The notes under the pieces: generated by a model
The model's input: only the letters and a program-made list of their open reading frames with translations
Told to the model about the DNA's origin: nothing
Databases searched by the model: none
Made by a program: the position numbers and the translations under genes
Assembly (NCBI GenBank): GCA_963730315.1
Contig: CAVSRD010000007.1
Span: 186,001 to 250,000, forward strand
DNA length: 64,000 nt
Source: VRUE01 sp963730315
GTDB taxonomy: Bacteria > Actinomycetota > Thermoleophilia > Solirubrobacterales > 70-9
Reading direction: 5' to 3'
Part shown: in pieces, positions 44,960 to 53,100 of the stretch
Layout of the letters: each line of letters starts with the position of its first letter
Position numbering within the stretch: the stretch's first letter is position 1

Positions 44960-46558
44960 TCAGCCGCGCTTCTTCCTCAGGCTGCGGCGGCCGACCTTCA
45001 GCATCGGCCCGGCGCCTTCGCGCAGCGCCCGCGTCCGGGTCGCGCCCTTGCCGTAGAGGAGCTTCGCCGAGGCACGGATCGCTTCGCCCAGACTGCGGTC
45101 GTAGGGGTGCCACCAGATATCGCGGGCCCTGCCCGCCTCCCAGGCGTTGAGCTTGATGTTGACGCACTCGTAGAAACCGAATTTCGAGTGCGAGCGGCCG
45201 ACGCCCGAGTCCTTGACGCCGCCCCACGAGCACTGGCAGGTGCCGTGGCTGAACGAGTGGTCGTTGACCCAGACCATCCCCGACTCGATCCGCCGCGCGA
45301 TCCGCTCGCCCCGCTGGCGGTCCTTCGTCCAGACCGATGCGCCGAGCCCGAACTCGGAGTCGTTGGCGAGCTCGATCGCCTCCTGCTCGGAGTCGACCAC
45401 GACGATCGGCAGCACCGGGCCGAAGATCTCCTCCTTCATGATCCGCATCTGGTGCGTGACCCCGGTGAGCACGGTCGGGGCGACGAACTTGCCGGAGAGG
45501 CCGGCGACCTCGGTCGGGCCACCGCAGCGCATGGTCGCGCCCGACTCGACCGCGTCGTCGACCAGCTCGCGGACCAGCTCGTACTGGTCGTCGGAGGTCA
45601 TCGGGCCGATCTCGGTCTCCCACTGAAGCGGGTCGCCGAGCCGCAGCTTGCGCGTCTCGCGGACGACGCCCTCGACGAAGCGCTCCGCGACCTCGCGCAG
45701 GACGTAGACGCGCTCGATCCCCGAGCAGGTCTGGCCGGCGTTGGAGAAGCCGCCCCAGACGGCGCCGCTGATCGCGTTGTCCAGGTCGGCGTCGGCGCAG
45801 ACGATCATCGGGTCCTTGCCGCCCAGCTCCAGCACCGAGCCCTTCAGCTGCTGGGCGCAGACTTCTCCGACCTTGCGGCCGACCGCGACCGAGCCGGTGA
45901 AGAAGACCTTGCCGACGCTGGAGCGGGCGAGCGCGTCGCCGACCGCGCCGCCGCCGTGGACGACGCGCACCAGCCCCTCGGGCAGGCCGCCCTTCTCGAA
46001 GACGCGGCGGATCGCCTCGCCCAGCAGCGGCGTCAGGCTGGCCGGCTTCAGCACGACGCCGTTGCCGGCCATCAGCGCGATCGCCACCTCGCCGAACGGG
46101 ATCGACCACGGGTAGTTCCAGGGCGCGATCACCCCGACGACGCCGATCGGCTCGTAGGAGAAGCGCGCCTTTTTGCTCAGCGCGAAGGCCTGCGTCATGC
46201 GGATCTTCTCGTCGGCGAGGATCTTCGGGCCGGCCTTGGCGCACCAGTGCAGCGCGTCGACGGTCGGCAGCAGCTCCATCGTGTAGGCCTCGGCGCGCGG
46301 CTTGCCCTGCTCGTTGACCAGCAGCTCGGCGATCTCGTCGATCTCGTCGAGCAGCGCGTCGCCGGCGCGGCGCAGGTAGTGGGCGCGGTCCTTGAGGCTG
46401 AGTTCGGCCCAGGCGGGCTGGATGCGGGCGACGTCGTCGACGATCGGCTGGACCTGGTCAGGGGTGATCGTGGCCACGGAGCCGACCAGCTCTCCGGTGG
46501 CGGGGTTGAGGCTCTCGAGGGTTGACTGGGTCGCGGGGGGCTGCGTTGCGGTCTCCAT
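44960..46558 (-). CDS. Aldehyde dehydrogenase family protein
   Basis: This encodes 532 residues starting at ATG 46558 (METATQPPATQS). Motifs of the NAD(P)-dependent family are NPATGELVGSVATI, PIGVVGVIAPWNYPWSIP, LELGGKDPMIV with the base Glu, NAGQTCSGIERVYV with the catalytic Cys, and EEIFGPVLPIV. A C-terminal extension ends in basic residues (GRRSLRKKRG). The MPIVCADADLDNAISG and FSHGTCQCSWGGVKDSGVGRSHS segments resemble succinate-semialdehyde/acyl-aldehyde types, but the substrate cannot be fixed. It is divergent from rarA with 59 bases between starts. Confidence 0.92.
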   Translation of the reverse strand: METATQPPATQSTLESLNPATGELVGSVATITPDQVQPIVDDVARIQPAWAELSLKDRAHYLRRAGDALLDEIDEIAELLVNEQGKPRAEAYTMELLPTVDALHWCAKAGPKILADEKIRMTQAFALSKKARFSYEPIGVVGVIAPWNYPWSIPFGEVAIALMAGNGVVLKPASLTPLLGEAIRRVFEKGGLPEGLVRVVHGGGAVGDALARSSVGKVFFTGSVAVGRKVGEVCAQQLKGSVLELGGKDPMIVCADADLDNAISGAVWGGFSNAGQTCSGIERVYVLREVAERFVEGVVRETRKLRLGDPLQWETEIGPMTSDDQYELVRELVDDAVESGATMRCGGPTEVAGLSGKFVAPTVLTGVTHQMRIMKEEIFGPVLPIVVVDSEQEAIELANDSEFGLGASVWTKDRQRGERIARRIESGMVWVNDHSFSHGTCQCSWGGVKDSGVGRSHSKFGFYECVNIKLNAWEAGRARDIWWHPYDRSLGEAIRASAKLLYGKGATRTRALREGAGPMLKVGRRSLRKKRG

Positions 46559-46617
46559 AGGGCGATTGTAGGTGGTGGTCGGGGAGTCGGGGGCCGACTC
46601 CCTCATACTCGTCCGCG

Positions 46618-47976
46618 GTGGAAGAGCGGCTGTTCGACACGAGCGACGCAGGCCCCCGCCGGGACGAGGTGGCGGGCGACGCGCCCCTGGCAGTGCGGAT
46701 GCGGCCGCGCTCGCTGGACGAGTTGGTCGGGCAGGAGCACGTGCTGGGGGAGGGGTCGGCGCTGCGGACGGCGATCGAGAGCGGCCGTCCCCATAGCGCG
46801 CTCCTCTACGGGCCGCCGGGGTCCGGCAAGACGACGCTGGCCCGGATCGCTGCGGCGGGCGCGGACGGGGCCTTCGAGGAGGAGTCGGCCGTCAACGCCG
46901 GCCGGGCCGAGATCCGCGCGGTGATCGCCCGCGCCCGGGAGCGGCGACAGGCCGGCGGGCGTCACACGATCCTCTTCCTCGACGAGATCCACCGCTTCAA
47001 CAAGGCCCAGCAGGACGCGCTGCTGCCGGCGGTCGAGGAGGGGCTGCTGACGCTGATCGGGGCGACGACCGAGAACCCCTACTTCGAGGTCAACTCGGCG
47101 CTGCTCTCGCGCTGCCAGATCTACGAGCTGCAGCCGCTTGCCCCGGAGCAGGTGGAGGGGCTGTTGCGGCGGGCGCTCAGCGACCCCGAGCGCGGCCTCG
47201 CCGAGCCGCCGCCGGTCGCCGACGCGGCCCTGGCGATGCTCGCCCACCGCTCGGGCGGCGACGCGCGGGTGGCGCTCTCGGCGCTGGAGCGGGCGGCGGA
47301 GCGCGTATCCGACTTTGACCCCGCTGGAGAGGGGTCAAACTCGGCTGCGGTCGACGTCGCCGCGGCCGAGGACGCGCTGCAGCGCAAGGCGCTCGACTAC
47401 GACCGCCAGGGCGACCGCCACTACGACTTCGTCTCCGCCTGGATCAAGGCGACGCGCGGCTCCGACGTCGACGCCTCGCTCTACTACCTGGCGGTGATGC
47501 TGGAGGGCGGCGAGGACCCCCGTTTCATCGCGCGCCGCATGGTCATCCTCGCCTCCGAGGACGTCGGCAATGCCGATCCGCAGGCGCTGCTGGTGGCCGA
47601 CGCCGCGGCCCGCGCGGTCGACCGGGTCGGCTTGCCCGAGTGCGCGCTCAACCTCGCCCAGGCGGCCGTCTACCTGGCGCTGGCGCCGAAGTCGAACGCC
47701 TCCTACAAGGCGCTCGGCAGGGCCCGCGCGGAGGTGCGCGAGAACGGCGCCAAGACGCCGCCCGACTACCTGCGCGACGCCCACTACCCGGGAGCCGGCG
47801 AGCTGGGTCGCGGCGAGGGCTACCGCTACGCGCACGACGAGCCGGGGGGCATCGCCGACCAGCCGCTGATGCCGCCTGGGCTCGAGGACCTGCGCTTCTA
47901 CGCGCCGAGCGAGCGCGGCTTCGAGGCCGAGCTGAGGCGCCGCTTGGAGGCGATCCGCAAGAAAATCCGCGGCTAG
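46618..47976 (+). CDS. rarA: Replication-associated recombination protein A (MgsA/RarA)
   Basis: This 452-residue AAA+ clamp-loader-like ATPase acts at stalled replication forks. It has RMRPRSLDELVGQEHVLG, Walker A GPPGSGKTT, LFLDEIHRFNKAQQDALLPAVE (Walker B), IGATTENPYFEVNSALLSRCQIYEL, and the C-terminal DRQGDRHYDFVSAWIKATRGSDVDASLYYLAVMLEGGEDPRF and DPQALLVADAAARAV regions in summary. Start is GTG 46618. Near residue 225 a short insert (PAGEGSNSAAVDV) is found. It stands alone before a structured gap. Confidence 0.94.
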   Translation: MEERLFDTSDAGPRRDEVAGDAPLAVRMRPRSLDELVGQEHVLGEGSALRTAIESGRPHSALLYGPPGSGKTTLARIAAAGADGAFEEESAVNAGRAEIRAVIARARERRQAGGRHTILFLDEIHRFNKAQQDALLPAVEEGLLTLIGATTENPYFEVNSALLSRCQIYELQPLAPEQVEGLLRRALSDPERGLAEPPPVADAALAMLAHRSGGDARVALSALERAAERVSDFDPAGEGSNSAAVDVAAAEDALQRKALDYDRQGDRHYDFVSAWIKATRGSDVDASLYYLAVMLEGGEDPRFIARRMVILASEDVGNADPQALLVADAAARAVDRVGLPECALNLAQAAVYLALAPKSNASYKALGRARAEVRENGAKTPPDYLRDAHYPGAGELGRGEGYRYAHDEPGGIADQPLMPPGLEDLRFYAPSERGFEAELRRRLEAIRKKIRG

Positions 47977-48183
47977 TCGCACGCGCAACTTCCTCTGAAA
48001 GGCCGTGTTTCAGGGGTCGGCTTTCCAAGCTAAAGCCAGGGAGAGCCGAATACCGGCCGGAGGCCTGGACTGGGGGTCTCCGGCCGGGACCCAAATAGGG
48101 GAAGCAGGGGGGAACTCGACGACCGCGCACGCACCGCGCGGTCGTCGAGCGCTGCGCAGGCAGGGCAACGCCCCGCCTCCTCT
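47977..48183 (+). other. Intergenic region with strong inverted repeats, candidate structured RNA
   Basis: This 207-base gap has no gene. It contains a 10-bp stem, CCGGCCGGAG with CTCCGGCCGG, around a 15-base loop (about 48055-48089), flanked by GCCGAATA and GACCCAAATAGGGG. A second perfect 14-bp stem lies at 48115-48149. GTCGGCT and AGCCGA nearby could add an outer pairing. Whether it is a leader of the next gene, a terminator of rarA, or both is open. No known RNA class is matched with confidence. Confidence 0.45.
48115..48149 (+). terminator. Perfect 14-bp hairpin before the DUF1385 gene
   Basis: CTCGACGACCGCGC (48115-48128) pairs with GCGCGGTCGTCGAG (48136-48149) around ACGCACC. No T run follows, and it ends 34 bases before the ATG of the next gene. 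It may end the rarA transcript or form part of a leader. Confidence 0.45.
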
Positions 48184-49020
48184 ATGGTCCAATCGATGAG
48201 CTCCGAGAAGCTGCGTTTGGGAGGTATGGCCCTTCGCAACGGCCTGCTGATCCACGGCCCGACCCACTGGGCGGCCGCCGTGCGCCGCGCAGACGGCGAG
48301 GTGCAGCTTGCCTCCGAGCGCAAACCGGAGCTGGCGCCGAAGCTCGCCGCCAGGCTGCCGGGGCTGCGCGGCCCGCTCAAACTGGCCGAGGCGATGGCGG
48401 TGCTGCCGTTGGTGCGTCGCAGGCTGCCGGCGGCGCGGCTCCCGTTCGAGGACTGGAGGGTGGTCGCGGCGATCGGCACGACCCTGGTCGCGACCGCGGC
48501 GCTGCGGCGGCGGGTTGCGAGCTCCACCCTGCGCGAGGGCCTGGTGCAGGCGATCGGCGCCGTCCCCGCCGTGGTGGCGCTGAGCGACCGCGAGCTCGCC
48601 GCCTACCACGGGGTCGAGCACAAGGCGATCGCCGCCTACGAGCAGGGCATCGACGACCCGGCCGCGGTGCCCAAGGAGCACGACCGCTGCGGCTCCAACC
48701 TGATCGCGCCGATGATGCTGCTCTCCGCCGCCGGCACCTTGGCGCTCGAGCGGCTGGTCGAGCGGCCGAACCCGGCGGCCCGCGCCGCGGTCGGCCTCGC
48801 CGGCGCCTCCCTGGCGGTCGAGATGTTCGCCTGGAGCGACCGCCACCACGGCGACCCGCTGGCCGAGGCCTTCCACACGCCAGGCCGCGAGATCCAGCGG
48901 CGCCTCGCGACCAAGGAGCCGACCCCGGAACAGCTCCAGGTCGGGGTCGCGGCGCTGGCCGAGATCCTCCGAATCGAGGGGCCGGCGGCCGCGAACGGCG
49001 AGCCGCCCCCGGCCACGTAG
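48184..49020 (+). CDS. DUF1385 family membrane protein
   Basis: This is a 278-residue protein. The family signature AAYHGVEHKAIAAYE (His, Glu, His) is followed by HDRCGSNLIAPMMLL, and GGMALRNGLLIHGPTHWAAAVRR near the N-terminus is the usual opening. Hydrophobic stretches (VAAIGTTLVATAAL, IAPMMLLSAAGTLAL, AVGLAGASLAVEMFA) suggest a membrane protein. DUF1385 proteins are often called metal-dependent enzymes, but no activity is proven. The C-terminus has HTPGREIQRRLATKEPTPEQLQVGVAAL, also typical. An alternative start four codons in (ATG 48196) is possible. The next three genes follow closely. Confidence 0.88.
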   Translation: MVQSMSSEKLRLGGMALRNGLLIHGPTHWAAAVRRADGEVQLASERKPELAPKLAARLPGLRGPLKLAEAMAVLPLVRRRLPAARLPFEDWRVVAAIGTTLVATAALRRRVASSTLREGLVQAIGAVPAVVALSDRELAAYHGVEHKAIAAYEQGIDDPAAVPKEHDRCGSNLIAPMMLLSAAGTLALERLVERPNPAARAAVGLAGASLAVEMFAWSDRHHGDPLAEAFHTPGREIQRRLATKEPTPEQLQVGVAALAEILRIEGPAAANGEPPPAT

Positions 49021-49030
49021 ACTGCGGCCG

Positions 49031-49441
49031 GTGTTCGCGAGGATCGACCACATCGGCGTCGCCGTCGAGGACCTCGACGCTGCCCTGGGCCTCTACGAGG
49101 AGAGCTTCGAGATGGAGCTGGCGCACCGCGAGACCGTCGAGTCGCAGGGCGTCGAGGCGGTCCTGCTCGACGTCGGCGACGGGCACGTGGAGCTGATGCG
49201 GCCGCTCGGCCCCGATACCGCGGTCGGCAAGTTCCTCGCCCGCCAGGGGCCCGGTCTGCACCACGTCGCCTACGCGGTCGAGGACATCGACGCCACGCTG
49301 GAGCGGCTGGTGGCCGCGGGGCTCGAGCCGATCGACCGGGAGGCGCGGACCGGCATCCGCGGCAGCCGCGTCGCCTTCCTGCACCCGCGCTCGACCGGCA
49401 AGGTGCTGACCGAGATTGTGGAACCGGCGGGAGGAGACTGA
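49031..49441 (+). CDS. mce: Methylmalonyl-CoA epimerase
   Basis: This 136-residue vicinal-oxygen-chelate protein interconverts the (2S) and (2R) forms of methylmalonyl-CoA. The metal ligands are visible: His in RIDHIGVAV, Gln/Glu in GHVELMRPL, His in GLHHVAYAV and Glu in VLTEIVEP. Start is GTG 49031, 10 bases after the DUF1385 stop. It implies propionyl-CoA or branched-chain breakdown through methylmalonyl-CoA mutase, which is not in this window. The stop overlaps the next ATG (TGATG). Confidence 0.92.
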   Translation: MFARIDHIGVAVEDLDAALGLYEESFEMELAHRETVESQGVEAVLLDVGDGHVELMRPLGPDTAVGKFLARQGPGLHHVAYAVEDIDATLERLVAAGLEPIDREARTGIRGSRVAFLHPRSTGKVLTEIVEPAGGD

Positions 49442-49668
49442 TGGCGGACGCGCAGCGGGTGGAGATCGGCTTCGAGGGCGGTCAGGTCGTACCCGTGAGG
49501 CTTGCGGAGGACGAGCTGAAGGACCTCCGCAAGCAGGTCGAGAAGGGCGGCTGGTACGACATCAAGACCGAGGACGGCGTCCTCTCCGTCTATGCCGGCA
49601 AGGTCGCCTTCCTGCGCATAGATTCGGGGGAGCACCGGGTCGGGTTCTCCCTCAACCGGCCGGACTGA
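49441..49668 (+). CDS. Small protein of unknown function
   Basis: This encodes 75 residues: RVEIGFEGGQVVPVRLAEDELKDLRKQVEKGG, then WYDIKTEDGVLSVYAGKVAFLRID. The short alternating pattern is like a small beta-rich protein with one helix. No family is recognised. It overlaps both neighbours by TGATG junctions (mce before, methyltransferase after), so it belongs to the same transcription unit. Confidence 0.8.
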   Translation: MADAQRVEIGFEGGQVVPVRLAEDELKDLRKQVEKGGWYDIKTEDGVLSVYAGKVAFLRIDSGEHRVGFSLNRPD

Positions 49669-50336
49669 TGCGGGCCCGCAGGCTGCTCGCCGCCGCCGGC
49701 GCCGCCACCCTCGCCGCCGCCCTCTGGTGGCGCAGGAACCCGTCGGCCTGCCCCTACGGGCAGCGGTTCTGGGTGGAAGCGCCGCACCCGATCATCACGC
49801 GCGAGCGGCTGCGCGAGGTGCTGCGACCCGAGCCGGGCGAGCGGATCCTCGAGATCGGTCCCGGCACCGGCTACTACACGCTCGACGTGGCGGAATGGGT
49901 CGGTGGCGCGCCGAGCGCCGCCAAGGGCCCGAACGGCGCTCGACCCGCGGGCACGGTCGAGATCTTCGACCTCCAGCAGGAGTTCCTCGACCACGTGATG
50001 CGCCAAGCGGCGGAGCGCGGCCTGGCCAACGTCGTCCCCGCCCGGGGCGACGCCACCGCCCTGCCCTACGAGGACGACTCGATGGACGCGGTGATCCTGA
50101 CCGCGGTGCTCGGCGAGATCCCAGACCGGGCGGCCGCCCTGAAGGAGGTCGCGCGCGTGCTCGAGCCGAGCGGCCGCCTCGTGGTCGGCGAGCTGTTCGG
50201 CGACCCCCACTTCACCACCCTCGCCAGCCTCAAGCGCCAGGCCGCCGAGGCCGGCCTCGACTACGAGACCCATTCCGGCAACCGGTTCGCCTACTTTGCG
50301 CGTCTGTCGCCGGCACCCAGAGCCGAGGGGGCATAG
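49668..50336 (+). CDS. SAM-dependent methyltransferase with N-terminal membrane segment
   Basis: This encodes 222 residues from ATG 49668. The first 20 residues (RRLLAAAGAATLAAALWWRR) form a membrane anchor or signal. The class I methyltransferase core follows with motif I ILEIGPGTGYYTLDVA, an acidic residue in VEIFDLQQEFLDHV (motif II) and SMDAVILTAVLGEIPDR (motif IV). It resembles UbiE/SAM methyltransferases that act on lipids or small molecules. The substrate is unknown. The stop is followed by a strong hairpin. Confidence 0.87.
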   Translation: MRARRLLAAAGAATLAAALWWRRNPSACPYGQRFWVEAPHPIITRERLREVLRPEPGERILEIGPGTGYYTLDVAEWVGGAPSAAKGPNGARPAGTVEIFDLQQEFLDHVMRQAAERGLANVVPARGDATALPYEDDSMDAVILTAVLGEIPDRAAALKEVARVLEPSGRLVVGELFGDPHFTTLASLKRQAAEAGLDYETHSGNRFAYFARLSPAPRAEGA

Positions 50337-50346
50337 ATACAGCCGG

Positions 50347-50376
50347 CGCCGGGCGGGCGCAGCGCCCGCCCCGGCG
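50347..50376 (+). terminator. GC-rich hairpin after the methyltransferase gene
   Basis: CGCCGGGCGGGC (50347-50358) pairs with GCCCGCCCCGGCG (50364-50376) with one bulged base and a short loop. It starts 10 bases past the stop, ending the DUF1385-to-methyltransferase unit. The rest of the 144-base gap to the converging BtrH-type gene includes an A/T-rich stretch (50475-50485) but no gene. Confidence 0.6.
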
Positions 50377-50480
50377 TCCGCGCTCAGCGCTTGCCCTGCG
50401 GCAGGCCGGGATGTTGAGCCGCAGGCCGCCTCCCGCAGGGGAACAGTGCACCACGCAACATTCAGGCCTCTAGTGATTTA

Positions 50481-51449
50481 TCAAATACTTTGCCCATGAG
50501 TGACCCAGAGGCGCTCCTCCAGCGTGGCCGCGCGATTGGCCGCGACGTCGACTCGGCGCCACAGGGCGGGATCCGGCTCGTCGCGCTCGCTTGCCGCGTG
50601 GAAGGCCCGCGCCAGCTCGGTCCAGGCCGCCGCCGCGTCGGCGGCGAGCGGAGCCTCGGGCCGGCCGGCCTCTTCGAGGAACCGCGAGTACATCAGTCGG
50701 AAGGCTCCGCCGCCGGTGCCGCGGCGCTCGATCACCTGGTAGCCGAAGCGCGCGCACCACTGCCAGTCCTCGGTGGCCTCGGGCCATGAGCCGGCCTCGG
50801 CGGCAAAGCGGCGGACCGCGTCGATCCCGGAGAAGTCGCGGAACTCCGGCTCGAGCATCGCGCGCGCGGCCCGCTCGATCGCCGCCGGGATCGCTTCGCG
50901 CAGCCGCTCGGGATCGATCTCCCCGGCGACGGTGAACATGTGGCCGGCGAGGGGGTAGGCGGGGTGGTCGCTGTGGCGCGCCCGCTCGAGATTCTCCAGG
51001 CGTGTCGTCTGCAGATCGTCGAACCCGGTGTCGGAGAGGTGGGCCGCCTCCTCGTCGTAGCCGGCGAGGACGACCGCGTGGCCGGGGAAGTGGGCCGACT
51101 TGCCGTAATGGTCGAGGTGGTACAGGTCGGTGAGCAGGAGCACCGGGTTGCCCGCGTCGACCTCCGCCCGCGCCGCCTCCCAGGAACCGTCGCCCGATTC
51201 GAAGGTGCGCAGCCGCAGCGCCGCCCCGGTCAGCTCCGCAAAGGTCTCCTCGAGCCGCGCCGTGCGTCCGTTGAACCAGCGGCTCGGCGAGGCGCCCTCG
51301 ATCGTCGCGTAGTAGAAGCAGGCGCCCGCCCCTAGGCCGAACGCCATCTCCTCGCTGATCTCGACACCGTGGAAGGCGAGCAGGTTGCGCAGCGCGGTCG
51401 AGCCGCAATGGTGGCCGGGCTTGTGCTCGTAGTTGGGGACGAAGGGCAT
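50481..51449 (-). CDS. BtrH N-terminal domain-containing protein (C39-like fold)
   Basis: This encodes 322 residues from ATG 51449 (MPFVPNYEHKPGHHCGSTALRN). The papain-like start has the Cys in HHCGSTAL and the His in GHAVVLAGYD, which match the BtrH_N domain followed by a DUF4872-like helical part (AIPAAIERAARAML, GIDAVRRFAAEAGSWPE, FRLMYSRFLEEAG). BtrH attaches an acyl group in butirosin synthesis, and related proteins act in natural-product pathways or as transferases. Here it is a single gene, divergent from the PAP2 gene by 82 bases. The function is unknown, but the fold call is sound. Confidence 0.82.
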   Translation of the reverse strand: MPFVPNYEHKPGHHCGSTALRNLLAFHGVEISEEMAFGLGAGACFYYATIEGASPSRWFNGRTARLEETFAELTGAALRLRTFESGDGSWEAARAEVDAGNPVLLLTDLYHLDHYGKSAHFPGHAVVLAGYDEEAAHLSDTGFDDLQTTRLENLERARHSDHPAYPLAGHMFTVAGEIDPERLREAIPAAIERAARAMLEPEFRDFSGIDAVRRFAAEAGSWPEATEDWQWCARFGYQVIERRGTGGGAFRLMYSRFLEEAGRPEAPLAADAAAAWTELARAFHAASERDEPDPALWRRVDVAANRAATLEERLWVTHGQSI

Positions 51450-51531
51450 CGGGCTGCGGTCTTGATTCTGGCCGACCTTGGAGGGCCGGGGTGTCCGGGG
51501 AGGCCCCGACGCCCAATATCCTGCGCGGCCG

Positions 51532-52026
51532 ATGGGCGAACTGGACCACAGGCTGTTGCGCTTCATGCGGACCCGCGGGCACTCGCCCGGCGTGGAGAGG
51601 GCTGCGAAAGCCCTGGGGGAGGCCGGCAACAATGCGGCGGTGTGGGTTGTGCTCGGGGTCGTGCTCGCGCTGCTCGATCCCTCGCGGCGGGAAGCGTGGC
51701 TGATCTGCGCGGCGCTGGGGCCGATCGCGATCGTCTTCAACTACGGAATCAAGCTGCTCGTCCAGCGGCCGCGCCCGGTGCTGGACGGGTTGCCGCCGCT
51801 CGGCGGCGCTCCCAGCTCGCTCAGCTTCCCCTCGGCCCACGCGCTCTCCTCGTTTGCGGTGGCGACGGCGATGGTCCGGGTCGACCCCGCGACAGCGGCG
51901 ACCTTCGGCGTCGCCCTCCTCCTCTCGCTTGGCCGCCCCTACCTCGGGATGCATTACCCGTCCGACGTTCTCGCGGGCGCCGCGCTCGGCGTTCTTCTCG
52001 GGCTGGCCGTGCCGCTGTCGCTATGA
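51532..52026 (+). CDS. PAP2-family phosphatase, membrane bound
   Basis: This encodes 164 residues from ATG 51532. The three PAP2 motifs are KLLVQRPRP, PSAHALSSF and SLGRPYLGMHYPSDVLAG, with His in the second and third. Hydrophobic helices (VWVVLGVVLALL, LICAALGPIAIVFNY, FGVALLLSLG) frame them. It would remove phosphate from a lipid such as undecaprenyl pyrophosphate or phosphatidic acid at the outer face of the membrane. The stop overlaps the ychF start (ATGA). Confidence 0.9.
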   Translation: MGELDHRLLRFMRTRGHSPGVERAAKALGEAGNNAAVWVVLGVVLALLDPSRREAWLICAALGPIAIVFNYGIKLLVQRPRPVLDGLPPLGGAPSSLSFPSAHALSSFAVATAMVRVDPATAATFGVALLLSLGRPYLGMHYPSDVLAGAALGVLLGLAVPLSL

Positions 52027-53096
52027 AAGTCGGCATCGTCGGGCTGCCCAACGCGGGCAAGTCGACGCTGTTCAACGCGCTCACCAAGGGCGGCGCGCAG
52101 ACCGGCGACTACCCGTTCACGACGATCGAGCCGAACGTGGCGATCGCCCAGGTGCCCGACGAGCGCCTGGCGCAGGTGGCGGAGACGGTCGGCAGCTCCG
52201 AACTGGTGCCGGCGACGATCTCCTTCCACGACATCGCCGGCCTGGTCAAGGGCGCCTCGGAGGGGGAGGGGCTCGGCAACCGCTTCCTCGCCTCGATCCG
52301 CGAGACCGACGCGATCTGCCACGTCGTCCGCTGCCATGCCGACAGCGGCGTTCCGCACCCCGACGGCCGGGTCGACCCGCTGGCCGATATCGAGACGATC
52401 GAGACCGAGCTGATGCTCGCCGACCTCGAGCAGGCCGAGCGGCGCCTGCAGCGGGTCGGCAAGCAGGCGAAGTCGGGCGACGCCGAGGCGCTCGCAGAGC
52501 GCGACTGGCTGGAGGAGGTTCGCGAAGCGCTCGCCGCCGCCCGCCCGGCCCGCTCGGTCCCCGTCCCCGAGGCGGCGCCAGCCGCCGCCCGCAACCTCGG
52601 GGCGCTGACCACGAAGCCTGTCCTCTACGTCGCCAACGTCGACGAGGGCGACGCCGAGCCGCCGGCGGCGGTCGCCGAGCACGCCGCCGCGGTCGGCGCC
52701 GGGGTGGTCGCGGTCAGCGCCCGGATCGAGGGCGAGCTGGCCGAGCTGGACGCCGCCGAAGCGGAGGAGATGCGCGAGTCCTACGGGGTCGAGGGCTCCG
52801 GGCTCGCCCGCCTGGTCCGCGCCGCCTACGACCTGCTCGACCTGATCACCTTCTTCACCGCCGGCGAGGGCAAGGAGGCCGTCGCCCGGCCGCTGGCCCG
52901 TGGCGCCACCGCCTGGGAGGCGGCGGGGGAGGTGCACACCGAGATCCAGGAGGCCTTCGTCAAAGCCGAGGCGGTCGGCTGGCGGGAGCTGGTCGAGTGC
53001 GGCGGCTACGCGGCGGCCCGCGACCGCGGCCTGCTGCGCGCCGAGGGGCGCGACTACGTCGTCCACGACGGCGACGTGATCACCATTAAGGTCTGA
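52023..53096 (+). CDS. ychF: Redox-regulated ATPase YchF
   Basis: This 357-residue member of the Obg-like GTPase group prefers ATP. It has the P-loop GLPNAGKST, TGDYPFTTIEPNVAIA, FHDIAGLVKGASEGEGLGNRF and TKPVLYVANVDE in place of NKxD, which is the YchF hallmark. The C-terminal TGS/TRP-like domain is marked by FFTAGEGKEAVA and DYVVHDGDVITIKV. The start overlaps the PAP2 stop. It is a conserved housekeeping protein tied to ribosome and stress functions. Confidence 0.95.
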   Translation: MKVGIVGLPNAGKSTLFNALTKGGAQTGDYPFTTIEPNVAIAQVPDERLAQVAETVGSSELVPATISFHDIAGLVKGASEGEGLGNRFLASIRETDAICHVVRCHADSGVPHPDGRVDPLADIETIETELMLADLEQAERRLQRVGKQAKSGDAEALAERDWLEEVREALAAARPARSVPVPEAAPAAARNLGALTTKPVLYVANVDEGDAEPPAAVAEHAAAVGAGVVAVSARIEGELAELDAAEAEEMRESYGVEGSGLARLVRAAYDLLDLITFFTAGEGKEAVARPLARGATAWEAAGEVHTEIQEAFVKAEAVGWRELVECGGYAAARDRGLLRAEGRDYVVHDGDVITIKV

Positions 53097-53100
53097 CGCA

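Noticed and set aside
42633..46244. A 1203-codon open frame on the minus strand across ccmC, ccmB/A and the aldehyde dehydrogenase gene
   Set aside because: It is a shadow frame caused by high GC; it has no recognisable domain and runs through well-supported genes in other frames.
47990..48110. c-di-AMP (ydaO) riboswitch
   Set aside because: Only the CCGAAT and GGGACCCAA parts resemble it; the conserved 3' segment is absent and the downstream gene is not a typical target.
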